Source: Variovorax sp. PAMC28562 (GTDB lineage: Bacteria > Pseudomonadota > Gammaproteobacteria > Burkholderiales > Burkholderiaceae_C). From it: a stretch of DNA of 64,000 bases. The notes beneath the pieces are model-generated. The model did not search any database. It saw only the letters and a program-made list of their open reading frames with translations, and was not told where the DNA came from. The position numbers were made by a program, and so were the translations under genes. The stretch spans positions 1,499,501 to 1,563,500 of the forward strand of contig NZ_CP060296.1 of assembly GCF_014303735.1 (NCBI RefSeq). Direction: 5' to 3'. Below, piece after piece: positions 9,528 to 19,200 of the stretch. Every line of letters begins with the position of its first letter. Position 1 is the first letter of the stretch.

Positions 9528-10490
9528 TTACCAGCCGCCCGATGCGCCGCCGCCGCCGAAGCTGCCGCCACCGCCCGAGCTGAAGCCACCTCCGCCGCCG
9601 GACGAACCGCCGCCGAATCCGCCACCGAGGCCGCCCCCGAGTGCGCCACCCGCAACACCGCCCCACCCGCCCCCGCGTCGCCCGCCGCTGCCCATCGAAG
9701 GCAGCGGCATCGCGCCGGAGAACAACGTGAACAGCAGCGCGATAAAGCCCGCCGCGACAGCGAGCAGGATGCTCGATGTCACGACCATCGCGATCGCGCC
9801 GGCGCCGAGCCCGGTCACGACCGGGCCGAGCTTGCTACCGAAGATCGAGCGCGCAACGCGGCCGATCAGGAACACGCCGAAGAACAAAAAGATGCCGAGC
9901 TCGGGCCAGTCGAAACCACCTCCGCCGAGCCCGCCACGTTGTGAAGCAGGGCGCTGGACTTCAGGCAATGCCTCGCCGCCGATCACCGCCACCAGCTGAT
10001 CGACCGCGGCACCGATGCCGCCGGCAAAGTCATTCTCGCGAAAGCGCGGTTTCATCTGTTCGTCGACGATGCGAGCCGCGGTGAGGTCGGGCACCGCGCC
10101 TTCGAGCGTGCGGGCCACCTCGATGCGCATCTTGCGATCGTCTTTGGCGACGATCACCAGCACGCCGTCACCGACCTCCTTGCGTCCGATTTTCCAGGAG
10201 GCGGCGACACGGTTCGCATAGCTCGCGATGTCTTCGGGCTGCGTGGTCGGCACCATCAGCACGACGATCTGCGAGCCCTTCTTTTGCTCGAAGGCGGCGA
10301 GCTTGGCGTCGAGCGACTGGCGCGCAGCGGCATCGAGCGTGCCGGTCTGGTCGATCACGCGGGCGTCGAGCGCGGGCACCGGCAGCACGCCTTGCGCCAT
10401 TGCGGCACCGGCCATCAGGACGAAAAAGATTGCCGCCAGCAAGCGCTCGACACAACGCAGAACCGCGGCGACAGCCATGTGCAGCTTCAA
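9528..10490 (-). CDS. Secreted or membrane TPM-domain protein with glycine-rich tail (YgcG-like)
   Basis: The 320-residue protein begins with a signal-type hydrophobic segment (about residues 12-33). A TPM domain follows (about 40-160; VIDQTGTLDAAARQSLDAKL, KIGRKEVGDGVLVIVAKDDRKMRIEV). Then come two membrane-spanning stretches near 195-255 and a C-terminal tail of about 60 residues made almost only of Gly, Ser and Phe. This layout is the YgcG/YgcC type. The Gly-rich repeats explain the low-complexity DNA at 9535-9690. It follows lemA by 6 bases. Confidence 0.9.
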   Translation of the reverse strand: MKLHMAVAAVLRCVERLLAAIFFVLMAGAAMAQGVLPVPALDARVIDQTGTLDAAARQSLDAKLAAFEQKKGSQIVVLMVPTTQPEDIASYANRVAASWKIGRKEVGDGVLVIVAKDDRKMRIEVARTLEGAVPDLTAARIVDEQMKPRFRENDFAGGIGAAVDQLVAVIGGEALPEVQRPASQRGGLGGGGFDWPELGIFLFFGVFLIGRVARSIFGSKLGPVVTGLGAGAIAMVVTSSILLAVAAGFIALLFTLFSGAMPLPSMGSGGRRGGGWGGVAGGALGGGLGGGFGGGSSGGGGGFSSGGGGSFGGGGASGGW

Positions 10491-10496
10491 AAGCCG

Positions 10497-11111
10497 TTAC
10501 TTCTTCGGAGCGCCGAAGTCGACGGTAGGGGGCACGGAAATCTGCGATTCGTTCTGCACGCTGAAGGTGGGTTTGGGCGGGTAGCTGAATACCTTGGCCG
10601 TGATGTTGGTCGGAAAGCTCCGCGCCAGCACGTTGTATTCCTGGACCGTCTTGATATAGCTGTTGCGCGCTACGGTGATGCGGTTCTCGGTGCCTTCGAG
10701 CGTCACGCGCAAATCGCGGAAAGCCTGGTTCGCCTGCAATTGCGGGTACTGCTCCGACACGACCATCAGCCGCGACAGCGCGCCCGACAGTTCGCCTTGC
10801 GCCTTCTGGAACTTGTCGAAAGCCTCGGGGTTGTTCAATGTTTCGGGCGTGACCTGGATCGACGTCGCCTTGGCGCGCGCCTCGATCACCTTGGTCAGCG
10901 TGTCTTGCTCGAAATTGGCTTGGCCCTTGACCGATGCAACGATATTCGGCACCAGGTCGGCGCGCCGCTGGTACTGGTTGAGCACTTCGCTCCAGGCTGA
11001 CTTGCTCGACTCGTCGAGTTTCTGGAAGTCGTTGTAGCCGCAGCCGGTGAGGGATGACAGCGACAGTGTCGCGACCAGAATCAAAAGCCAGCGTTGCATC
11101 GTTTGGGTCAT
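10497..11111 (-). CDS. LemA family protein
   Basis: The 204-residue protein has an N-terminal membrane or lipoprotein signal (LSSLTGC) followed by the LemA core: YNDFQKLDESSKSAWSEVLNQYQRRADLVPN and the coiled helices ending in the YNVLARSFPTN region. The ATG at 11111 is preferred over the longer frame because the hydrophobic signal begins right after it. LemA proteins usually accompany TPM-domain proteins, as here (lemA-TPM-TPM). Their biochemical role is unknown; a role at the cell envelope is inferred. Confidence 0.9.
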   Translation of the reverse strand: MTQTMQRWLLILVATLSLSSLTGCGYNDFQKLDESSKSAWSEVLNQYQRRADLVPNIVASVKGQANFEQDTLTKVIEARAKATSIQVTPETLNNPEAFDKFQKAQGELSGALSRLMVVSEQYPQLQANQAFRDLRVTLEGTENRITVARNSYIKTVQEYNVLARSFPTNITAKVFSYPPKPTFSVQNESQISVPPTVDFGAPKK

Positions 11112-11155
11112 GGGGTTCGCCCTTGAAGAGAAGTTCGGAAAGGTAGCATAGATGC

Positions 11156-11944
11156 ATGCCTGTCGACCCTTTGCAAGTGCTCCGCGCAGCGCAGCGCCCG
11201 ATGCCGACCGTACTGTCCGCTGCACCGCTGGGCACGCTGTTGATCGCGGGGGCGACGGGCGCGCTGGGCAACGAGCTGGTGCGCCGGCTGGCCGGCAGCC
11301 ACCGCTACGCACACACACGCGTGCTGGCGCGCGAGCCGATGCGCGACGGACTGCGCGGTGTCGAGACGGTGCTCGTGCCGACGACGACGGGCGCGCTTGA
11401 GTCGTCTTCCAAAGCCCTGCCGATCGCCGAGTGGCCGCGCGTGTCGGCCGACACCGCCATCGTGGCGTTCGATCCCCCGCGGCTGTATCACGACCGCGAG
11501 CGGGCGCTATGGTTACCCGATCCGGCGCAGCTGCCCGATCTCGCGCGTTGGCTGCGTGCGGGCGGTGTGACCACGCTGGTCATCGTGCAGCCGCACACTC
11601 AAGGCGGTATGCCCGAGGCGCTCAAGCGCGGTCTCGCGAGCCTGGACGAGCAGGCGGTCGTCGCGCTGGGGTTCGATCGCGTCATCCTCTTGCGCTCGGC
11701 GCAGAAGCCGACCGCGCTGAAGCACGCGAACACAGGCGAGAAGCTGGCAGCGTGGATGCTGTCGATCACGCGCCTCATGGTGCCGAGCAGCGAGCAACCG
11801 GTGCGTGCGTCGAAGGTGGCCGAGCTGGTCGATGTAGCCTTGGTGCTCGCGCCACCTGGCGTGCACATCGCCGCGCCCGAGTTGGTGTGGCGGGCATCGC
11901 AAGGTGATCTGCGTGGCGTGGCGCGGAGTTGGTTGGGTGCCTGA
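11156..11944 (+). CDS. NAD(P)-binding Rossmann-fold protein (atypical SDR-like)
   Basis: The 262-residue product contains GTLLIAGATGALGNEL (GxxGxxG) at about residues 26-41, typical of atypical short-chain dehydrogenases and NAD(P)H-binding epimerase-like proteins. It lacks a clear YxxxK catalytic pair, so a nucleotide-binding or sensor role is as likely as catalysis. The gene is divergent from lemA with 44 bases between the start codons. An internal ATG at 11201 is an alternative start nearer the Rossmann motif. Confidence 0.75.
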   Translation: MPVDPLQVLRAAQRPMPTVLSAAPLGTLLIAGATGALGNELVRRLAGSHRYAHTRVLAREPMRDGLRGVETVLVPTTTGALESSSKALPIAEWPRVSADTAIVAFDPPRLYHDRERALWLPDPAQLPDLARWLRAGGVTTLVIVQPHTQGGMPEALKRGLASLDEQAVVALGFDRVILLRSAQKPTALKHANTGEKLAAWMLSITRLMVPSSEQPVRASKVAELVDVALVLAPPGVHIAAPELVWRASQGDLRGVARSWLGA

Positions 11945-12028
11945 AGGATCGGACGGCTGACCGCAGCGACAGAGGGCAACGGCAGACCGCCTGCAGCCTC
12001 TGGCCCATCGAGGCAAAATCATCCGTAC

Positions 12029-12478
12029 ATGCCCAAGACTTCATCCCCTGCCGCAACCGTCACCGGTTCCGCCGACGACATCGAGGCTGCGTTCTACGAA
12101 GCGCTGCAGCGCGGTGACATCGAGGCGCTGATGGGCTGCTGGTCGGACGACGACGAGGTGTTCTGCGTGCATCCGGGCGGCCCGCGTCTGGTCGGCCAGG
12201 TCGCTATCCGCGCTGCCTTCGAGCAGATGTTCGGCAACGGTGCGATCCACGCAACGCCGGCGCGTGTTCGCAAGGTCGAATCGATTGCCAGCGCCGTTCA
12301 CAACGTGCTCGAGCGCATCGAGGTGCTCACGAGCGAAGGGCCACGCCATGCTTTCGTGTTGGCCACCAACGTCTATCACAAGACGCCGCACGGCTGGCGC
12401 ATGGTCGCGCACCATGCGAGCCCTGGCAGTGCGCACGCGCCCGACGACGCCAACGAGTTTCCGCAAACGCTGCACTGA
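12029..12478 (+). CDS. NTF2-like / SnoaL-type small protein
   Basis: The 149-residue protein fits the NTF2-like fold of the DUF4440/SnoaL_3 group: DDIEAAFYEALQRGDIEALMGCWSDDDEVFCVHPGG, GQVAIRAAFEQMF, then TNVYHKTPHGWRMVAHHASP. Such proteins form small cone-shaped pockets and act as isomerases, binding proteins or stress factors; no specific activity can be assigned. It lies 31 bases before the YheT-type hydrolase gene and is probably transcribed with it. Confidence 0.82.
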   Translation: MPKTSSPAATVTGSADDIEAAFYEALQRGDIEALMGCWSDDDEVFCVHPGGPRLVGQVAIRAAFEQMFGNGAIHATPARVRKVESIASAVHNVLERIEVLTSEGPRHAFVLATNVYHKTPHGWRMVAHHASPGSAHAPDDANEFPQTLH

Positions 12479-12509
12479 TGCCGTACTGATATGCACTGAT
12501 TCCGCTCCG

Positions 12510-13502
12510 ATGCCTCTCGACTACATTGCGCCGCGCTGGCTGCCCGGCGGCAACCTGCAAACCATCTGGCCCGCGCTGTTCGGCCGGCGCAGCGACGGGC
12601 CGTTGCCGCCCTATCGCCGCGAGCGCTGGAGCGCTCCGGACGGTGACTTCATCGATGTCGATTTCGTCGATTCGCTGGGCTTGGCGCCGCGTCCGTTGCT
12701 GGTGCTGTTCCACGGTCTCGAAGGCTCTTCACACAGCCACTACTCCGAGGCCTTCGCCGCCTTTGCCGCGACGCACGGCATGGCCTTTGCCGTACCGCAC
12801 TTTCGCGGTTGCAGCGGCGAGATCAACCTTGCGCCACGGGCCTACCACTCGGGCGACTACGAAGAGATCGGCTGGGTCTTGTCGCGGCTGCGCGCGCAGC
12901 ACGATGCGAGCGGCGGCGGCCCGATGTTGGCGGCAGGCGTTTCGCTCGGCGGCAATGCGTTGCTGCGCTGGGCCGAAGAGGCGGGCGACGAGGCCTCGAA
13001 GGTTGCCAGCGCCATTGCATCGATCTCAGCACCACTCGATCTCGCCGCCGGAGGCCACGCGATCGGCCGCGGCTTCAACCGCGTGGTGTACACGCGCATG
13101 TTTTTGTCGAGCATGAAACCGAAGGCGCTGGCCAAACTAAAACAGCACCCTGGCCTGTTCGATCGCAATCGGCTTGTCGCGGCGCGTGACCTGTACGAAT
13201 TCGACAACGTGTTCACCGCGCCGCTGCACGGCTTTCGCGATGCCGACGACTACTGGGAGCGAGGCTCGGCCAAGCCGCACCTGAGCGCGATCCGCATCCC
13301 GGCGCTGGTTGTCAATGCGACCAACGACCCGTTCGTGCCCGCGGTCAGTCTGCCGCGGCAAGAAGACGTCGGCAGCCACGTCACGCTGTGGCAGCCGCCG
13401 CACGGTGGCCACGTCGGCTTTCCGCTCGGGCCGCCGCCCGGCCATGTGCGCGGCATGCCCGAGCGCGTTGGCGGCTGGCTCTCCAAGCGTTCGGGGCTTT
13501 AG
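12510..13502 (+). CDS. YheT-type alpha/beta hydrolase
   Basis: The 330-residue protein has the YheT/ABHD1-3 signatures GGNLQTIWPALF near the N-terminus and LFHGLEGSSHSHYSEAF. The nucleophile elbow is AGVSLGGNALLRW. The acid is in NATNDPFVP and the histidine in HGGHVGFP. E. coli YheT and relatives are esterases or hydrolases of unknown physiological substrate. The start ATG at 12510 is chosen from the family N-terminus (PLDYIAPRWLPGGN); the open frame extends further upstream into the preceding gene. Confidence 0.9.
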   Translation: MPLDYIAPRWLPGGNLQTIWPALFGRRSDGPLPPYRRERWSAPDGDFIDVDFVDSLGLAPRPLLVLFHGLEGSSHSHYSEAFAAFAATHGMAFAVPHFRGCSGEINLAPRAYHSGDYEEIGWVLSRLRAQHDASGGGPMLAAGVSLGGNALLRWAEEAGDEASKVASAIASISAPLDLAAGGHAIGRGFNRVVYTRMFLSSMKPKALAKLKQHPGLFDRNRLVAARDLYEFDNVFTAPLHGFRDADDYWERGSAKPHLSAIRIPALVVNATNDPFVPAVSLPRQEDVGSHVTLWQPPHGGHVGFPLGPPPGHVRGMPERVGGWLSKRSGL

Positions 13503-13546
13503 CCGACGAGCCGCCGCATCCTGTCCTGTTCGCGCAGAATCAAATC

Positions 13547-14074
13547 ATGGATGACATCGTCAAGCAGGCTCTGGCCAAGTGGCCCAACGTACCGCATTGC
13601 TACGGCTGGCTCGGGCTCGACGCACGCGGCAACTGGTATATGCGCGACGACCGCACGCAGGCCGCCGGCGCCTTTCCAGAAGCCAAAGGGTCGCTGTTGC
13701 GGCACGACAAGCTGATCGACTTCATTCAGCGCAACTACGACCACGACGACGGCGGCCAATGGTTCTTTCAGAACGGGCCCCAGCGCGTCTATGTCGAACT
13801 CGAAGCCACCCCTTTTATCTGGCGCGTCATGGACGATTTCTCGGTGACGGCGCACACCGGCACGTCGGTCGAGCCCAGCGCGTGCCTTGTCGATGAAAGC
13901 GGCAAGCTTTATCTCGTCGCGCCGATCGGGCTGGGGCTGGTGCACACGCAAGACGTCGGACTGGCGGCCGACGCCATCGAAGCCGGGCGCTGGCAGCCTG
14001 AGACGGTGGTCGCTGCCGAACTGCCGACGCGGTTCGGATACGTGATGAGCCCGGCCACAAAAAAGCCGGCTTGA
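13547..14074 (+). CDS. Conserved uncharacterised protein, DUF2946-type naming uncertain
   Basis: The 175-residue protein (MDDIVKQALAKWPNVPHCYGWLGLDARGNW...) resembles a conserved Burkholderiales family that I know only as hypothetical. It has no signal peptide, membrane helix or catalytic motif that I can see. The repeated Trp/Asp/Gly pattern (WYMRDD, GQWFFQNGPQRVYVELE) suggests a compact beta-rich domain. The ATG lies 44 bases after the hydrolase stop. Its stop codon falls inside the hairpin of the terminator serving the convergent cytochrome gene. Confidence 0.8.
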   Translation: MDDIVKQALAKWPNVPHCYGWLGLDARGNWYMRDDRTQAAGAFPEAKGSLLRHDKLIDFIQRNYDHDDGGQWFFQNGPQRVYVELEATPFIWRVMDDFSVTAHTGTSVEPSACLVDESGKLYLVAPIGLGLVHTQDVGLAADAIEAGRWQPETVVAAELPTRFGYVMSPATKKPA

Positions 14075-14082
14075 CGCCGGCT
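14059..14082 (-). terminator. Intrinsic terminator for the cytochrome c gene
   Basis: On the minus strand the sequence is AGCCGGC, a 5-base loop, GCCGGCT, then TTTTTT. That is a 7-bp G+C-rich stem (14064-14082) with a U-tract, 56 bases past the cytochrome stop. There is no T-run on the plus side, so it works in one direction only. Confidence 0.85.
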
Positions 14083-14137
14083 GGTTTGCAAGAGCGTGGA
14101 GTGCAGCCTTGCGCGCCGCACGGTCGCTCGCTTCGAA

Positions 14138-14785
14138 TTACTTGACGGCTGCAGGTGCAGCAGGCATTGCGGGCGCGGCGGCTGCAGGTGGTGTAGCCGC
14201 ATCGGCAGCTGGCGCGGCGCCATCGGCTGGTGTTGCTGCGGGCCGGTCCGGGATCGGGAACGTGGCACCACCGGCATTCGCCATGTAGACCACCGCGCGG
14301 CCCACTTCAACATCCTCGTAGTCTCCGCCTCCTTGCGCTGGCATCACGCCCTTGCCGTGCAGCGCGTGGTCGAGCAACGTGGCGTAACCCTGGCCAATGC
14401 GCGGGCCCCAGGCAGCTGCGTCGCTGAAGTGCGGTGCGCCGGCAATGCCGGGTGCACCGTGGCAGGTGACGCATTGCGCCTTGAACACCGCCTCGCCGGT
14501 AGCGAGCTCGCGGTTGGCATCGCGGATTTCGATGGAGCCGACCCGCTTCAGGCGGTCTGCCAGATCGCGATCACGGTTGTCTTTCGACACGCCGTAAAGC
14601 GCCATGCTGTCGCCTTCTGCCGTGCCTGAAGGATGCGTACCTGACACGACGTATGAGACGAGTCCCACGATGATCAGGATGGGCGCAATGAACGAGAAAA
14701 AGACCGCCAGCAGCAACTGCTTCGGGTTCTTGATCGGTCCGGTGTGGGCGTCTTCTGTGGCCTGGGGATGCGGGTCTGCGCTCAT
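14138..14785 (-). CDS. Membrane-anchored c-type cytochrome (c5-like)
   Basis: The 215-residue protein has one N-terminal transmembrane helix (about residues 24-47). A mono-haem domain follows, with CVTCH as the CxxCH site and KGVMPAQGG supplying the axial Met. The tail is Ala/Pro-rich. It matches the c5/CycB-type cytochromes of betaproteobacteria that carry electrons in the periplasm. The haem domain sits between residues about 90 and 175. A U-tract terminator follows. Confidence 0.92.
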   Translation of the reverse strand: MSADPHPQATEDAHTGPIKNPKQLLLAVFFSFIAPILIIVGLVSYVVSGTHPSGTAEGDSMALYGVSKDNRDRDLADRLKRVGSIEIRDANRELATGEAVFKAQCVTCHGAPGIAGAPHFSDAAAWGPRIGQGYATLLDHALHGKGVMPAQGGGDYEDVEVGRAVVYMANAGGATFPIPDRPAATPADGAAPAADAATPPAAAAPAMPAAPAAVK

Positions 14786-14850
14786 TGCGTCCTCAATATC
14801 GGGGGCTCGTCGGGGGGCTTTTCAAATCAACCGGCGATTATAAGGAGCCC

Positions 14851-16266
14851 TTATTCCTTCCAGCCCCCGCCGAGCGCTTTGTAGAGCACCACCTGGTTTT
14901 GCAACTGGAGCAAATGTGCCTGCACCGTCGCCTGCTGCGCCGCGAATTGCGAGCGCTGCGCATCGAGCAGGTCGAGCGCGCTGGCAATGCCGTTGCGGTA
15001 GCGCAGGTCCGACAGCTTGAAGCGAATGCCTTCGGCGTCTGCTTGCGCGCGCTGTGCCCGCAATTGCTCGGTGAGCGTGGCGCGTCCGGCAAGTGCATCC
15101 GCCACGTCGCGAAAGGCCGACTGGATGCTCTTCTCGTACTGCGCCACGGCGATGTCACGGCCGGCCTTGGCCGAATCGAGGCCCGCGATGTTGGCGCCGG
15201 CATTGAAGATCGGCAACGAGAGCTGCGGTGCGAACGACCATGCCTTCGAGCCGCTGTCGAACAACCCCGAGAACTGGCTGCTGACCGTGCCGATCGACGT
15301 GGTCAGAGAGATCCGCGGAAAGAACGCCGCGCGTGCCGCACCGATGTTGGCGTTGGCTGCGAGCAGTTGTTGCTCGGCCGCGCGGATGTCGGGCCGCTCC
15401 GCAAGGAGGTCGGATGGCAGGCCTGCCGGCACATCCGGAATCGACTTCACGCTGTCGAGCTTGTTGGCGCCGGCACCGGTCATCGCTTCGGGTGGCATCG
15501 GCGCGCCGAGCAACAGCACCAGCGCGTTCTCGTCCTGCATGCGCAGGCGTTGCTGCTGTGCGTACGAAGCCTTGGCGGTTTCTGCCAGCGAGTTGGCCAG
15601 CTGGAAGTCGATTTCAGACGACACGCCGTTGTCGAAGCGCAGCTTGGTCAGCCGCACCGATTCGTCGCGCGTGCCGAGCGTCTGGCGTGTGAGCTCCAGC
15701 AGTTCGTCGTCGGCCAGCAGCGTGAGCCAGCCCTGAGCAACCGCGCCGATCAGGCTGATCTGTGCTGCCTTGCGCGATTCTTCGGTGGCGAGGTATTGCG
15801 CTAGCGCCGCATCTTTCAGGCTGGTGATGCGGCCGAAGAAATCGATCTCCCAGGCGGTGATGCCGAGATTGACCGCATAGCTGGACGAGACGCTCGGGGC
15901 GCTCGCGCTGATCGCGCCAAACGGATTGGGCCGCGAGCGCGAGCCGCTGGCAGACACGCCCACCGCAGGAAACAACGCCGCGCGCTGGATGCGGAACTGC
16001 GCACGGGCCTGCTCGATGTTCAACGCCGACACGCGCAGATCACGGTTGTTGGCCAGCGCCAGATCGATGAGTTTCGTCAGCCGCGGGTCGGTGAAGAACT
16101 CCTGCCACGGCACGGAGGCGGCCGACAACCCTGACGGTTGCGACGGATCGCCCGGGAACACGGTTGCCACCGGCGCTGCCGGGCGTTCGTACTTGGGTGC
16201 CAGCGAGCAGCCCGCCAGTAGCATCGCCACCGTCGCGATGCCTGTCAGAAGCAATTTTTTATTCAT
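14851..16266 (-). CDS. Outer-membrane factor of RND multidrug efflux (OprM/NodT type)
   Basis: The 471-residue protein starts with a lipoprotein signal (AMLLAGC, then SLAPKYERP) and has the duplicated TolC/OprM helical-hairpin repeat. The N-terminal motif PWQEFFTDPRLTKLIDLALANNRDL is typical of NodT-family factors. It would form the outer-membrane and periplasmic tunnel for the RND pump encoded upstream. The start at 16266 overlaps the end of the pump gene by 8 bases, marking a three-gene operon in the order adaptor, pump, channel. Confidence 0.94.
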   Translation of the reverse strand: MNKKLLLTGIATVAMLLAGCSLAPKYERPAAPVATVFPGDPSQPSGLSAASVPWQEFFTDPRLTKLIDLALANNRDLRVSALNIEQARAQFRIQRAALFPAVGVSASGSRSRPNPFGAISASAPSVSSSYAVNLGITAWEIDFFGRITSLKDAALAQYLATEESRKAAQISLIGAVAQGWLTLLADDELLELTRQTLGTRDESVRLTKLRFDNGVSSEIDFQLANSLAETAKASYAQQQRLRMQDENALVLLLGAPMPPEAMTGAGANKLDSVKSIPDVPAGLPSDLLAERPDIRAAEQQLLAANANIGAARAAFFPRISLTTSIGTVSSQFSGLFDSGSKAWSFAPQLSLPIFNAGANIAGLDSAKAGRDIAVAQYEKSIQSAFRDVADALAGRATLTEQLRAQRAQADAEGIRFKLSDLRYRNGIASALDLLDAQRSQFAAQQATVQAHLLQLQNQVVLYKALGGGWKE

Positions 16267-19200
16267 GGGTTTCTGCTCCGCCGACGGGTGCGGCAATGCG
16301 CGCCTGGAGTTCTTGCTGTCGTTTGCTGCCCTTGAAGAAACCGCGCACGATCACGAAAAAGAGGGGTACGAAGAACACCGCCAAGCCGGTGCCGGTGATC
16401 ATGCCGCCGAGCACTCCGGTGCCGATGGCGCGCTGGCTCGCCGAGCCCGCGCCGGTCGCCAGAAACAGTGGCAGCACGCCGAGGCCGAAGGCCAGCGAGG
16501 TCATGATGATGGGCCGGAACCGCAGGTGCGCTGCAGCCAGTGCTGACTCGACGACGCCCTTGCCCTGGGCCTGAAGATCCTTGGCGAACTCGATGATCAG
16601 AATCGCGTTCTTGGCCGACAAACCGATGATGGTGATCAAGCCGACCTGGAAGTACACGTCGTTCGAATACGAGCGGAACATGGTGGCCAGCAGCACGCCC
16701 AGCACGCCGCACGGCACCACCAGAATCACCGCCAGCGGAATCGACCAGCTTTCGTACAGCGCGGCCAGGCACAGGAACACCGCCAGGATCGCGAAGCCGT
16801 ACAGGACGATGGCTTGCGAGCCGGCGAGTTTTTCTTCACGCGACTGGCCGGTCCACTCGTAGCCGAAGCCTGGCGGCAATTTCGCGGCCATCTTTTCCAT
16901 CTCTTCCATCGCCGCGCCCGAACTGCTGCCCGGGGCCGCCGAGCCCGAAATGCGCACCGCCGGATAGCCGTTGTAGCGCACCGTTTGCTGCGCACCGTTG
17001 ACCCAGCGCGTCGTCGCGAAGGTCGACAGCGGCACCGGGTTGCCCTGAGCGTTGCTCGCGTTGAGCTTGAGCAGGTCTTGCGGCTGCATCCGTGCCGGCG
17101 CGTCGGCTTGCACCACCACGCGCTGCAGGCGACCCCGGTTCGGGAAGTCGTTGATGTAGCTTGAACCGAGCGCGGTCGACAAGGTCGTGTTGATCGCGTC
17201 GAAGCTCACGCCCAGCGCGCTCGCCTTGTCGCGGTCGATGTCGATCTGCAACTGCGGCGCGTCTTCGAGGCCGTCGGGCCGTACCTGCGACAGCAGCTTG
17301 TTCTGCGACGCCATGCCGAGCATCTGGTTGCGGGCGTTGATGAGCGCTTCGTGACCCGCGCCACTGCGATCTTGCAGCCGGAAGGTGAAGCCACTGGCAT
17401 TCCCCAACTCGGGGATGGGCGGCGGGCTCAACGGGTAGATGAAGGCGTCGCGAATCTTCGACAGCGCACCGAAGGCGCGACCGGCGAGCGCATCCGCCGA
17501 CTGGCCGGCTTCCTTGCGCTGGTCCCAGTCTTTCAGCGTGACGAAGGCGAGGCCGGCGTTTTGGCCCTGGCCCGAGAAGCTGAAGCCCAGCACGCCGACC
17601 ATGCTCTGCACCTCAGGCTGCTTCAGGATATAGCCCTCGACCTGCTTCATGACGTCCAGCGTGCGGTCTTGCGTCGCGCCAGGCGGCAGCTGCACGTTCA
17701 CGATGATGTTGCCTTGGTCTTCCTGCGGCAGGAATGAAGTCGGCAAACCGCGGAACACCACGATCACCGCAGCGACGATTGCCACGTAGATGACGAGGTA
17801 GCGCGCAGCGCGTTTCAGCATGCGCGCGACAACGCTCTCGTAGCCCTTTGCCGTGCGGTTGAAGCTGCGGTTGAACCAGCCGAAGAAGCCGCGCTTTTCA
17901 TGGTGCCCTTCGTCGACCGGCTTGAGCAGCGTGGCGCAGAGCGCCGGTGTCAGCGACAACGCCATGAAGGCGGAGAAGCCGATCGACGCGACCATCACCG
18001 CAGCGAACTGGCGATAGATGTTGCCGGTCGAGCCGGCAAAAAATGCCAGCGGCACGAAGACCGAGATCAGCACCACGGTCACGCCGATGATGGCGCCCGA
18101 GATCTGCCCCATGGCCTTGCGTGTTGCTTCGAGCGGCGGCAGCCCCTCCTCGGTCATGATGCGTTCGACGTTCTCCACCACCACGATGGCATCGTCCACC
18201 ACGATACCGATCACCAGCACCATGCCGAACATGGTCAGCACGTTGATCGAATAGCCCAGACCCAGCAGCGTGGCAAAGGTGCCGAGCAGCGCGATCGGCA
18301 CGACGATCGTCGGAATGATCGTGTAGCGCCAGTTCTGCAGGAACAGGAACATCACGACGAACACCAGCGCGATGGCTTCGAGCAGCGTCTTGACCACTTC
18401 TGTGATGGAGATGCTGACGAAGCGCGAGCTGTCGTACGGGATGCTCCACTTCACACCCGGCGGAAAGTACTTGGCCAAGTCGGCCATCTTGGCGCGGATG
18501 GCCTTGGCAGATTGCAGCGCGTTGCCGCTGGGTGCCAGCTGGACGCCGATACCCACCGCAGGCTGACCGTTCAGCCGTGCCGAGGTCGAATAAGCCTGGC
18601 CGCCGAGCTCGATGCGGGCGACGTCTTTCAGGCGAACGGCCGAGCCATCTGTGTTGGCTCGCAGCACGATGTTGCCGAATTGCTCCACGGTGCTGAGCTG
18701 GCCGGTGACCAGCACAGTCGCGGCAATGCTCTGGCCGGTGATGTTCGGCAGGTCGCCGATCGAGCCAGAAGACACTTGCGCGTTCTGTGCGCGAATGGCC
18801 GCGTTGACGTCGGCCGCCGACAGCGAATAGCCCTGCAGCTTGGCCGGGTCGATCCACACGCGCATGGCGCGCTCGGTGCCGAACAACTGGGCCTGGCCGA
18901 TGCCCGGAACGCGCTGCAATTCGGGCAGCACGTTGCGTGAGGCGTAGTCGCCCAGCGCGATCGGATCGACCTTGGGATCGTCAGACGACAGGATGGTGAA
19001 CAGCAGGAAGTTGTTGCGCGACTTGTCGACGCGCACGCCTTGTTGCGTCACTGCGGCAGGCAGACGCGGCGTGGCACGCGACAAACGGTTCTGCACGTCG
19101 ACCTGCGCCAGGTCGGCATTGGTGCCGGTCTCGAAGGTGATCGTGATGGTGCCGGTGCCATCGGCTTGCGCCACCGATTCCATGTAGATCAGCCCGGGCG

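Noticed and set aside
9535..9690. Repetitive CCGCCG-rich DNA considered as a non-coding repeat
   Set aside because: It is explained by the Gly-rich tail of the TPM-domain protein on the minus strand.
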